Of a DNA stretch of 64,000 nt, positions 25,319 to 34,200 are shown in pieces. Origin of the DNA: Micromonospora sp. WMMD1128 (lineage in GTDB: Bacteria; Actinomycetota; Actinomycetes; Mycobacteriales; Micromonosporaceae). Location: contig NZ_CP114902.1 in the NCBI RefSeq assembly GCF_027497235.1, positions 3,733,501 to 3,797,500 of the forward strand. Reading direction: 5' to 3'. How positions within the stretch are numbered: position 1 is the first letter of the stretch; the number at the start of each line of letters is the position of its first letter. The translations under genes and the position numbers were made by a program. The notes beneath the pieces are model-generated. The model saw nothing but the letters and a program-made list of their open reading frames with translations, ran no database searches and was not told the DNA's origin.

Positions 25319-26017
25319 GTGAAGCAGGACCACTCACCTGTGCTGCCTGGTGACGGCGCCACGGACTATGCGCGCTACATGCGACTGGACACGCTGCTCG
25401 ACCTGCAACGGCGTCCGGCCGAGATGATCCACCGCGACGAGTTGCTCTTCCAGGTGGTGCACCAGTCCACCGAGTTGTGGCTGAAGCTCGCCGCCGCCGA
25501 GTTGACCGAGGCGGTCACCCGGCTGCGTGCCGGCGAACTGGCGGCGACCGAGTCGCTGCTGGCCCGGGCGACGCTCGGAATCCGGCTGGTCACCGACCAG
25601 CTGGACATGTTCCGGCACCTGTCCCCGGCCGACTTCCAGGCCATGCAACCGGCTCTGGGCAAGGGATCCGGGGCGGAGTCACCCGGCTGGCGGCAGGTCC
25701 AGGCCGCCAGCCGGCAGCTCGGTCGGGTCTTCGCCGAGCACCTCGAAGCCCAGGGCGTCGAGCCGGCCACGCTGGGCCGGCCAGATCCCGCCGACCCCGT
25801 CCAGCGGCTCGCCGAGGCGCTCATCGAGTGGGACGAACGGGTGTCGCTGTGGCGGACGCGGCACTATCGGGTCGCCCTGCGCGTCGGGGGCCACGATCCC
25901 GGCGGCGCCGAGGCGACGATGCTCGCCAAGCTCGTCGGACACCGCTTCTTCCCGGAACTGTGGCGAGCCCGCCTGAAGCCCGCCGCCGGACCCGAATCAC
26001 CGGCCGGCCACGGTTGA
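25319..26017 (+). CDS. Tryptophan 2,3-dioxygenase family protein (short)
   Basis: A 232-residue heme dioxygenase homologue. DYARYMRLDTLLDLQ and DELLFQVVHQSTELWLKL match the TDO N-terminal helices, with the active-site His at residue 48; LGKGSGAES (near 112) is the family loop, WRTRHYRVALR (near 180) should carry the proximal heme His, and RFFPELWRARL is the usual C-terminus. Compared with canonical TDO the FQS triplet is AES and the GTGGSSG substrate loop is replaced by DPGGAEA, so substrate or chemistry may differ. Expected reaction: opening of the indole ring of L-tryptophan to N-formylkynurenine. GTG start with GGAGGG 12 nt upstream. Confidence 0.82.
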   Translation: MKQDHSPVLPGDGATDYARYMRLDTLLDLQRRPAEMIHRDELLFQVVHQSTELWLKLAAAELTEAVTRLRAGELAATESLLARATLGIRLVTDQLDMFRHLSPADFQAMQPALGKGSGAESPGWRQVQAASRQLGRVFAEHLEAQGVEPATLGRPDPADPVQRLAEALIEWDERVSLWRTRHYRVALRVGGHDPGGAEATMLAKLVGHRFFPELWRARLKPAAGPESPAGHG

Positions 26018-26044
26018 CAATCCTCGTTCACCAGTAATTGTCAA
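26014..26044. promoter_or_regulatory. TTGACAAT-N15-ATTGTCAA inverted repeat
   Basis: Perfect 8-bp arms spanning the stop codon of the TDO gene and the 46-bp gap before the fusion gene. The right arm sits in AATTGTCAATT, itself palindromic. AT-rich for this genome, so probably a regulatory site or an RNA hairpin setting the ratio of the two products. Confidence 0.4.
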
Positions 26045-26063
26045 TTCCTCCTCGCCCACCTGC

Positions 26064-28532
26064 GTGGCGACCGAAATGTCGAGGTGCGGCTTCGTGCGTG
26101 AACTGACGAGTTGGCTGTCCGGCGGCGGTGCCACCGGCAGTTTTCCGTACTCAGCGGTGCTCGCGGAGTTTCACCGAGCCGGTAAACACTTCGTCGAAAA
26201 GGAAGTGCTCGCCCTGCTCGACCAGGCCCGTACCCGGTTCACCGCGCGGGAGCCGCACGCCCGCCTGCTGGGTGACTTCCTCGACGTCGCGCTCGACAAG
26301 TGGGACGGCCGGTACGACTACCGCAGCTACCTGGCGCTGCGACTGCTCCGGCTGCCCGGCGGGGACGACGTCACCGGTGGGGCCGACGCCGGCCGGTCCA
26401 CCGCCCGCCGGGACACCGACCGGCTCCTCGTCCGCCTGGTCGCCGACGCGCTGGCCTTCGAGCTGACCGCCGCCGCCGGCGCCACCGACCTGCTGCCCGA
26501 ACGGCGCCCGAGCCGGGACGTGGTGGCCAAGCGCTACCGGCTCGGCGTACGGGCCGTCTCGCCCGCCCTCGCCCGGCTGGGCATCGCCGCGACGGTCCCC
26601 GGAGGTGCGACGGCGGCGACCCCGGACGAGCTGCGGGCCGTCGCCGCCGACGCCGAACCGGAGGCGGAGCTGATCCTGCGGCTGAGCATGCTGCCGGTGC
26701 ACGTGTCGCACGACGAATACCTGTTCATCCGGGTGCTCCAGTCGTACGAGTGCCTCTTCGCTCAGATCGCCGAGGAGCTGCGCGCCACCGTCGCCGCCCT
26801 GGCCACCGGCCACGCGGGGCGGGCGGCCGATCGGCTGGCGTACGCCCGGGAGTCGCTCACCGCCGCCGGACCGCTCTTCTCGCTGCTGGCCACGATGCAG
26901 CCGGAGGCGTTCCGGACGTTCCGGGAATACACCGCCGGAGCCAGCGCCATCCAGTCCCGCTCCTACAAGCTGATGGAGTCGCTGTGCCGCACACCGGAGG
27001 GGTCGCGGTTGGACTCGGCCGCGTACCGCCAGGTGCCGGAGGTACGCGACCTGGTGCACGCCGGGCAACCGTCGATCGACGACGCGTACCGCACGGCGGT
27101 GCGGAACGGCCTGCTCGCCGCGCCCGACGGCGAACGGGTCGAGCGGGAGATGCGGTCCTTCGCCGCCGCGGTGCTCCAGTGGCGGCGCACGCACCACCGG
27201 CTCGCCACCCGGATGCTCGGCCCCCGGCCCGGCACCGGCTACACGGAGGGTACGCCCTATCTGGCCGCCGCCCGGTCCATCCCGGTCTTCACCTCCGTCG
27301 CCGGCGAAACCCGAACCCCGTCCCCACACCGAGCCGACCGGAGGCAGCCCCGAGTGAGTGCACCGCACCGGAACCTCGACCCCGACACGCCCGAGTGCCT
27401 CGACACCAGCGCGCACGCCGCGCTGCGCGCCGAGTTCCCCCTGCTGAGTACCGGCGTCTACCTGAACAACAACTCGACCGGCGCGGTGCCACGGGGCGCG
27501 GAGCGGGTGCTCACCGGCTACTGGCGGACGCTGCGGAGTTGGCGGGACGAGGTATGGCAGGACTGGCACGTCGGCCTCGACCGGTACGCCGACTCCGTCG
27601 CCGCGTTCATCGGCGCGCCCGCGGGCAGCGTTGTCACCGACGCGAATCTCAGCACGCTGCTCGCCCGGGTCGCGTCCTGTTTCGACTACCGCCCGCCGCG
27701 GAACCGGATCGTCACCACCGACCTGGAGTATCCGACGGTGCCGTTCATCTGGAACGCGTTCCGCCGGTACGGCGCCCGGCTCGACGTGGTCGGCTCCGGC
27801 GGCCCGCGGTTCGACGAGGACGCCGTCGAGGCACGGATCGACGAACGGACGCTGCTGGTGTGCGTCCCGCACGCCAGCTTCTCCTCGGGCGCCACCATCG
27901 ACCTGCCCCGGCTGGTGCGGCGCGCCCACGACGTCGGCGCGCTTGTGGTCGTCGACGCCTTCCAGAGCATCGGGGTCATGCCGCTGGACGTGACCACGCT
28001 CGGCGTCGACGTGGTCCTCGGCGGCGCGCACAAGTGGCTCTGCGGCGTCGGCACCGCCTTCTGCTACGTACGCCCGGATCTGGTGCCGGAACTGGAGCCG
28101 GCGGCGACCGGCTGGCAGGCCGGGGACCGGGCCTTCACGTTCCAACCGTCGACCGGCTGGGCCGACCGGGCCCGACGGTTCGCCGGTGGGACGCCGTTCC
28201 CGCTGACCTCGCTGATCTCCCAGGTCGGCCTGGACCTGCTGGCGAGGGTGGGCGCCGGCGCGATCCGGCGGCACTCGCTCGCCTGCACCGGTCGGATCCT
28301 GGAGCGGGCCGCGGCGGCCGGCATAGACGTGGTCAGCCCGACCGAGCCGCACCGGCGCGGCGGCGTCGTGTGCCTGGACGTCGCCGACGGCGAAGCCGTC
28401 AAACGACGGCTGGTGGCGCGCGACATGGTCTGTAGCTGGCGGGGCTACCTGCGGGTCGGCCCGCACGTCTACAACACCCTCGACGAGATCGACACGTTCA
28501 TGGACGCCCTGGAAGAGGAGCTGAAAAGGTGA
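26064..28532 (+). CDS. In-frame fusion: TDO/PrnB-like heme domain plus kynureninase-like PLP enzyme
   Basis: An 822-residue continuous frame. Residues 1 to about 410 are a second tryptophan dioxygenase superfamily domain: HVSHDEYLFIRVLQSYE, TAGASAIQSRSYKLMESL, WRRTHHRLATRMLG (proximal His near 378) and GTGYTEGTPYL; spacing recalls PrnB-like members. Residues about 431-822 are a fold-type I class V aminotransferase of kynureninase type: VYLNNNSTGAVPRG, VVVDAFQSIGVMPLD, the PLP lysine in GGAHKWLCG (near 657) and GGTPFPLTSL. A ribosome site and GTG at 27340-27356 could also start the second enzyme alone. GTG 26064 lacks a clear ribosome site; GTG 26094, preceded by GAGG, is an alternative. The stop overlaps the methyltransferase start. 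Confidence 0.8.
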   Translation: MATEMSRCGFVRELTSWLSGGGATGSFPYSAVLAEFHRAGKHFVEKEVLALLDQARTRFTAREPHARLLGDFLDVALDKWDGRYDYRSYLALRLLRLPGGDDVTGGADAGRSTARRDTDRLLVRLVADALAFELTAAAGATDLLPERRPSRDVVAKRYRLGVRAVSPALARLGIAATVPGGATAATPDELRAVAADAEPEAELILRLSMLPVHVSHDEYLFIRVLQSYECLFAQIAEELRATVAALATGHAGRAADRLAYARESLTAAGPLFSLLATMQPEAFRTFREYTAGASAIQSRSYKLMESLCRTPEGSRLDSAAYRQVPEVRDLVHAGQPSIDDAYRTAVRNGLLAAPDGERVEREMRSFAAAVLQWRRTHHRLATRMLGPRPGTGYTEGTPYLAAARSIPVFTSVAGETRTPSPHRADRRQPRVSAPHRNLDPDTPECLDTSAHAALRAEFPLLSTGVYLNNNSTGAVPRGAERVLTGYWRTLRSWRDEVWQDWHVGLDRYADSVAAFIGAPAGSVVTDANLSTLLARVASCFDYRPPRNRIVTTDLEYPTVPFIWNAFRRYGARLDVVGSGGPRFDEDAVEARIDERTLLVCVPHASFSSGATIDLPRLVRRAHDVGALVVVDAFQSIGVMPLDVTTLGVDVVLGGAHKWLCGVGTAFCYVRPDLVPELEPAATGWQAGDRAFTFQPSTGWADRARRFAGGTPFPLTSLISQVGLDLLARVGAGAIRRHSLACTGRILERAAAAGIDVVSPTEPHRRGGVVCLDVADGEAVKRRLVARDMVCSWRGYLRVGPHVYNTLDEIDTFMDALEEELKR
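27340..27356 (+). promoter_or_regulatory. Internal ribosome site and GTG start for the PLP enzyme
   Basis: GGAGG at 27340-27344, then 9 nt, then GTG at 27354, in frame with both halves of the fusion. Initiation here gives a 392-residue kynureninase-like protein. TGA at 27355-27357 in the +1 frame makes the GTGA pattern typical of overlapping genes here, so the fusion may derive from two genes joined by a frame change. Confidence 0.55.
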
Positions 28533-29587
28533 CTGTCACGCTGTCCCCCCGGGCGCTGATGAGTCTGCTCGCCAACGGGCCGAAGGCCATGGACGTGCTG
28601 GAGACCGCGCTCGGCACCGGCCTGCTCGACGCCCTCGATCCCGGGCCGGCGCGCCTCGGTGAGCTGGCCGACCGGTTCGCACTGCGCCCCCTGCGGCTCT
28701 ACAAGTTCCTCGACTGCCTGGAGAGCCTCGGCGTCGTCGAACGCAGTGAGCCGGACGACGACATCACGACGGCCACGTACCGCGCGGTGCCCGGTCTCCG
28801 GGACGCCGTCACGGCGGTCGTCGGCCCCGGCGCCGTCGAACGGGACCGGGACCGTTACCCCTGGCGGCTGCTGCACGGGCGGCTGGCCGAGAGCCTGCGC
28901 GGCGACGTGAGCATGAGCGACGACGACTTCGCCTGGCCTCCGAAGACCGACGCGCAGACCGCCGACTTCGAGCGCAGCATGGCCGTCGGTCTCGGCCCGG
29001 TGATCGAGACGACGCACCGCCACGCCGGCCGGCTGTGGTCGGACCGGTGCCGTCTGCTGGACGTCGGCGGCGGTGACGGCACGCTCGCCGCGCACATCCT
29101 CGACGACGCGCCGGGGCTGCGGGTCGACGTGTTCAACCTGCCGGCGGTGGCGCCGCTGGTGCAGGCCACCGGGACCCGCACCGGGCACGACGCCCGGCTG
29201 GGCTTCGTCGGCGGTGACTTCCTCGCCGAGCCGCTGCCCACCGGCTACGACGCCATGGCGTTCGTCCGGGTGCTGCACGACTGGCCGAACGACGTCGCCC
29301 GCCGGCTGGTCGAGAAGGCGTACGCGGCCCTCGACCCGGGCGGGCTGCTGGTGATCTGCGAGGAGTTCCGCACCCCGGACCGCCTGGCGATGCAGTTCTT
29401 CTGGAGCTACTTCCTGATCGGTGTCGACAGTTGCGTCAGCCGACTGCGGGAGGTCGAGTTCTACACCAGCCTGCTCAAGGAGGTCGGCTTCGACCGGGTG
29501 GCCGTGCTGCCCGGCGGCTGGGAGCTGGCCTGCGGATACAAGCCGGTGGCCGGAGCGCCGGAGCTACGATGCGCCACCGCACCCTGA
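28529..29587 (+). CDS. SAM-dependent O-methyltransferase (acetylserotonin/COMT-like)
   Basis: A 352-residue class I methyltransferase. The N-terminal 100 residues form the winged-helix dimerisation domain of plant-type O-methyltransferases (ALMSLLANGPKAMDVLETAL, FALRPLRLYKFLD). SAM motif I is LLDVGGGDGTL near residue 178; the conserved FVRVLHDWPND near 247 contains the usual catalytic His region, and LDPGGLLVICEEF is the following strand. The GTG start overlaps the fusion gene stop (GTGA), tying it to the tryptophan cluster. A phenolic or hydroxy-anthranilate hydroxyl is a plausible acceptor; this is inference. Confidence 0.87.
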   Translation: MTVTLSPRALMSLLANGPKAMDVLETALGTGLLDALDPGPARLGELADRFALRPLRLYKFLDCLESLGVVERSEPDDDITTATYRAVPGLRDAVTAVVGPGAVERDRDRYPWRLLHGRLAESLRGDVSMSDDDFAWPPKTDAQTADFERSMAVGLGPVIETTHRHAGRLWSDRCRLLDVGGGDGTLAAHILDDAPGLRVDVFNLPAVAPLVQATGTRTGHDARLGFVGGDFLAEPLPTGYDAMAFVRVLHDWPNDVARRLVEKAYAALDPGGLLVICEEFRTPDRLAMQFFWSYFLIGVDSCVSRLREVEFYTSLLKEVGFDRVAVLPGGWELACGYKPVAGAPELRCATAP

Positions 29588-30876
29588 CCGGCCTGGCCGC
29601 GGCTCTCCTGCTCATCTCCGCGTCCGCCGCGGCGCCCGCGCTCGCGGCCGGTCCGGTGCTGACCGCCCGGATCGTGCAGACCTCCGTCTGGAACACCGGA
29701 TACGGTGCCGAGGTCGTCGTCGCTGCGGGTGGGCAGCAGAGCTTCGGCTTCAACGCCGGTGGCTCCGGGCTGCCGTCCGGCTGCACCGTCGACGGACTGC
29801 CGTGTGCCGGCGGTCCCGCGCCCACAAGCCCCATCCCGTCGAGCCCGACGCCGTCGCCCAGCCGGTCGCCCGGTCCGAGCCCTTCACCCACCGAGCCGAC
29901 CGGGACCGTGGTGGACGTCTCGACCGCCGACCAGCTCGACGCCGCCCTGGTGGAAGCCCTGCCCGGGCAGACGATCCGGCTCGCCGCGGGCGAATACCAC
30001 GGCCCGTTCCTCATCCGACGCCCCGGCACCGCCGGCAGGCCGATCACGCTGACCGGGCCGCGGACGGCGGTGCTCGTCAACGACGGACCGTCCGGCGCCG
30101 CACCCCCGTGCCCCGTGCCGACGACCGGCTGGGACCCGGGGTACGGCCTGTGGGTGTTCGCCGCGCCCTACTGGAACCTGACCGGCTTCACCGTCCGGGA
30201 CGCCAAGAAGGGCGTCGTGATCGACGGCTCCCCGCACGTCGTCGTCGACGGTCTGCACGTGCACCACACCGACGAGGAGGGCGTGCACTTCCGCCGTTCC
30301 TCGGCCGACGGGGTCATCCGTGACTCGATCGTCGAACACACCGGCCTGACGCAACCCGGATACGGCGAAGGTGTCTACATCGGCTCCGCCGGATCGAACT
30401 GGGGATGTCACGGCAACTCCGACGGCGTCGACCGCTCCGACCGGGTCCAGGTCATCGGCAACCGGATCGGCCCGTACGTCAGCGCCGAGCACATCGACGT
30501 CAAGGAGGGCACGTTCGACGGCGTCATCCGCGCCAACACGTTCGACGGGCGCGGCATCTCCGGCCGGAACTCCGCCGACTCCTGGGTCGACGTCAAGGGC
30601 ATCGGCTACACCATCGACGACAACACCGGCACGTTCGCCACCCCGGGCACGTTCGCCAACGGGTACGAGACACACAACCCGACCAGCACGCCCGCGTTCG
30701 CGAACGGGTGCGGCAACGTGTGGCGGGCCAACACCGCCGACCTCGGTGGAGTGGGCGCCTACGCGATCCGCGTCACGTCGACGTCGAAGTGCGCCGGCAA
30801 CCCCAACGTCGTGTACGCCTCGAACTCGGTCCGCAACGCCACCGCGGGGTTGACCAACATCGCCGTGACTCCCTGA
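29569..30876 (+). CDS. Secreted right-handed beta-helix protein with truncated CBM2-like region
   Basis: A 435-residue exported protein starting at ATG 29569, inside the end of the methyltransferase gene, with GGAG 7 nt upstream. After a signal peptide (to about 28) comes a shortened CBM2-like piece: the first strands (VLTARIVQTSVWNTGYGAEV) run directly into the last (QQSFGFNAGGSG), lacking about 60 middle residues and most binding aromatics. A Pro/Ser linker follows, then a parallel beta-helix of NosD/polysaccharide-lyase type (DGLHVHHTDEEGVHFRRS, GYGEGVYIGSAGSNWGCHGN). A role in polysaccharide breakdown is likely but the substrate and active site are not identifiable. Confidence 0.8.
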   Translation: MRHRTLTGLAAALLLISASAAAPALAAGPVLTARIVQTSVWNTGYGAEVVVAAGGQQSFGFNAGGSGLPSGCTVDGLPCAGGPAPTSPIPSSPTPSPSRSPGPSPSPTEPTGTVVDVSTADQLDAALVEALPGQTIRLAAGEYHGPFLIRRPGTAGRPITLTGPRTAVLVNDGPSGAAPPCPVPTTGWDPGYGLWVFAAPYWNLTGFTVRDAKKGVVIDGSPHVVVDGLHVHHTDEEGVHFRRSSADGVIRDSIVEHTGLTQPGYGEGVYIGSAGSNWGCHGNSDGVDRSDRVQVIGNRIGPYVSAEHIDVKEGTFDGVIRANTFDGRGISGRNSADSWVDVKGIGYTIDDNTGTFATPGTFANGYETHNPTSTPAFANGCGNVWRANTADLGGVGAYAIRVTSTSKCAGNPNVVYASNSVRNATAGLTNIAVTP

Positions 30877-30898
30877 CGCGGGGCGCAGCCAAGGGATC

Positions 30899-31122
30899 AT
30901 GACCGGCAGTGAACTCCGACCGAGCGCGCAGGCACTGTCGGTGGTCGATCAGCACGTTGCCCGGACGGGGTTTACCGCACCGCGCACGGCGAGGCGCCGG
31001 ACACCATCTCGCATGTGCCGGTGGTGGTCACGTCGCTGTTGCCACAGCAACTGAACTACTTGTTGAAGCCGAACACGTCCGGCCCCGCTCCGTCAGTAGG
31101 AATGACCAGCACGGACGCATGA
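30899..31122 (+). pseudogene. Possible decayed small gene with frameshift
   Basis: AAGGG precedes ATG 30899, which reads MTGSELRPSAQALSVVDQHV; a -1 shift near 30957 continues in protein-like sequence (CPDGVYRTAHGEAPDTISHV) to TGA at 31120. Neither part is recognised. Nothing else is visible in the 301-bp gap between the beta-helix and GH3 genes except the duplicated tail and terminator remnant at its end. Confidence 0.25.
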
Positions 31123-31142
31123 ATCGGCAGGCACAAGGCCGA

Positions 31143-31214
31143 CCCGATCCGGGGCGGGCCGGCCGCGCGCCGCGAGGTCAGTTGCTGTTCAGGGCGATGG
31201 CGTGAACGGAGCCG
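31143..31214. repeat. Duplicated gene-tail segment, copy A
   Basis: 72 bp covering the degenerate terminator, stop codon and last codons of the GH3 gene; 64 of 72 positions match 36091-36162 at the 3' end of the esterase gene. A second matching block, separated by 270 bp in the esterase, is contiguous here. Confidence 0.8.
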
Positions 31215-34200
31215 CCGCTGGCCAGCGGTGGCCGCACCCCGCCCAACCGGTGCCTGCGTGTGATCCTTACCAGGGCGGATTCCGACGTTTGCACGCCGGC
31301 AATCGTTGCTGTGACAGTGACCCGCGCATGCCCGGTCCTGGTTGCGGTCAGGACTCCCGCCGAGGTGACGCTCGCCTCGGCGGTGTTGGTGTCCATCGGG
31401 GCGATCTGGTAGCTGTACGTCGCTGTCGGGTTCGGCGGGAACACACTCGCGGACAGCTGCGTCCCCAAGCGGGCCTGGTCGAGCTTGACTGCCCGGTCAC
31501 CGAAGTCGACCAGCGACGTGTAAGCGTTCGGGAACGCCGAGCCGGTGGCGTCCGGTGCGCCGGACGTCACCACGACCGGGAACGTGGTCGACTTGCTCTC
31601 CCCGTTGGCGGTGGCCTTGGCCGTGATCAGGACGGTGCCGGTGGACACGGGCGTGACCGAGCCGCGGGCGTCGACCGTCGCGATCGACGGGTCGGAGGAG
31701 GTGTACTTCACCTTGAGCGCCCGATCGGACAGATTCCAGAACGTCATGTCGTGCTTGGTGACCGACAGTTGGGCGTTGATCCGGTTGTCGGGAGTGTCCA
31801 GGCTCAACTCGGTGGCGTCCGGCTGCGCCGAGACCACCTCGACACCGGCCGTGCGGTGTCCGACCACCCGCACCGTCACCGACTTCAGGTCCGCGTCGGC
31901 CGAGCTCGGACCGGCCAGGATGGTCCAGTCGCCCGTGGGGAACACCTTCTTGTGCTTCACGTTGTCCCAGAACCACAGGTCACCGGCGTCAATGGTGACC
32001 TGTACCGTCTCGGGGGTCCCGGTGATCAGGCCGCTCTTGACGAAACCCTTCAGCTGCTTGAGCGGACGCTGGTTCCCGTCGGCGCCCTTCGGAGCCTTGG
32101 CGTAGACCTCCACGACAGCCTTGCCCGGGCAGTTGGCGACCTGGTTCGACACGGGCACCGAGACCGTCACCGGATCGTCGGGAGTGATCTTCGAGGAGGA
32201 CAGTCTCGGAGTGCCGTAGACGAACGGCGAGTACGACAGACCTTGACCGAACACGTAGTGGGGCGCCGCGCAACCGGGGCCGACCTGGTAGTAGAGGTAC
32301 GTCCGGCCGCACCTGGCGCCCTCCGCCCTGGTCATCCGGTAGTCCTCGATCCCGCGGTCCGGCGCGGCCGCCGGTCCAAGTTGTGCGTCGATGTCGGAGT
32401 ACCAGGTCAGCGGCAGCTTGCCGGAGAAGTTGGCCACCGCGGTACGCCCGTCCTCCAGCGCCACCGCGTCGTTGAACAGCAGCTCGGCCATCGCCCTGCC
32501 CTGATACATGCCGTTGAAGGACGACCAGACGATCGCCCCCACGCTCGGCAGGTCCTTGACCGCGCTGACGTCGACCATGGTCTTGGCCTGGATCCACACC
32601 GCGATCTTCTTGCCGTACTTCTGGGCGAGCGGGGCGATCGAGTCCCGGATCAGCTCGGCCTGCATGCGCGGCATGACGACCGTTGCGCGATCCGTACCCT
32701 CTCCGCCGTCGTTGTTCCGGTGACCGACGACGACCACGACATTGTCGGCCTGTGAGATCTGGTATTCGGCGGTCGCCGCATCCGCGACGGGATCGCAGGG
32801 GCTGCTGGCACACAGAGAGGTGGTGATCGCGGTGCCGCTGGCGTCGAGGACGTCGGGGAACACCGCGAGGTGGCTGGACAGGAACGGCGTGCTGGAGCCC
32901 GCGGTCACGGCCGAGGTGGCCGACCCCGTCCGTCCGGCCAACGCCTGGGCAAAGGTGGTGTTGACAGCCGTGGGCCCGGAGTAGGAACCCGACTGGAACC
33001 TGTTGAGGGCGTCCACATGCCCCAGGGCGACTGTCTTGCCGCTCACAGCGCCCGCGAACGGGAGCGTTCTGGCGTCGTTCTTGAGCAGCACGGGCGCCTC
33101 GAGGGCGGACTCGTGCGCGATCGCACGGTGCGCCGGCGAAGCCAGCTTGACGTCGGGATCGCCGGCCTCCGACAGCGAGTAGGACTCGCTGTTCCACGGT
33201 ACCGAGGCGACGGGATCGAACTCGCCCAACTGGAACCGCGCGGTGAAGGCGCGGACGAGCGCGATGTCGATGTCGGCCTCGCCGACAAAGCCTTGGCTCT
33301 GAGCCGCCGGGAGTCCGCTCGCCGTCGGGTAGTCACCGCCCGAGCAGTCAAGGTCCGTGCCGGCCTTGAGCGCCCAGGCGTTACCGAGGGTCTTGCTGAT
33401 CTGCGTCGCCCCGCCGAGCTGCACGGGCCGCCACGAGTGGCCCGACGTTCCGGTTCCGTGCACGCGGGTGATCGCGTCGCAGTCGGAGACGATGAAGCCG
33501 TCGAAGCCGTACGACCTGCGCAGCATGGTCTCGATGGCGTACCGGCTCGCCGCAGCCGGCGTACCGGGAGTACCGCCGGGGGTGGCATCGTCGCGCGGGC
33601 TCCACAGGGTCGGGTAGCTCGATGCGGACGGGTAGTCCGTGGTGTAGTCCTCCACCACGGAGAAGGCGTTGTAAGCGGCCATCAGCGACCGCGCGCCCGC
33701 CTCGCCGGCCGAGGCCGCGAAGGGCGGCAGGAAATACTCGTGCATCGAACGCTCGGTGATGTTCGACGTGCCGAAGTCACGGTTCGCCTCGGAGTTGTTC
33801 GCCAGATAGTGCTTCGGCGTGGCGACCGCCTGAATGTAGTCGGCCGCCCCGGTGGGTACCGTGTCGGGCCGCGATGCGGTGTCGCCCTGCAGACCGGTCA
33901 CAAAGGCGCCGGCCACCTGGCCTGCCAGGAACGGATCCTCGGTGTAGGACTCGTCCGCCCGCCCCCAGCGGGGATCGCGGTTGAGGTTCTGGTTCGGCGA
34001 CCAATAGGTCAAGCCGTGACAGGCACCACCGGCGGGGTTGGGGTTCGCCACACCCGGCGGGCAGGACGTGTTGTAGGTCACGCGGGCCTCGTCAGCGATA
34101 CCGCCGGCGATCTCCTGGGTGATATCTGAATTCCACGTCGATGCGATCGAGGTGCTCTGCGGATATTGGGTGTAGTTGCCGTTGCCGGGGACGGTCGGGA

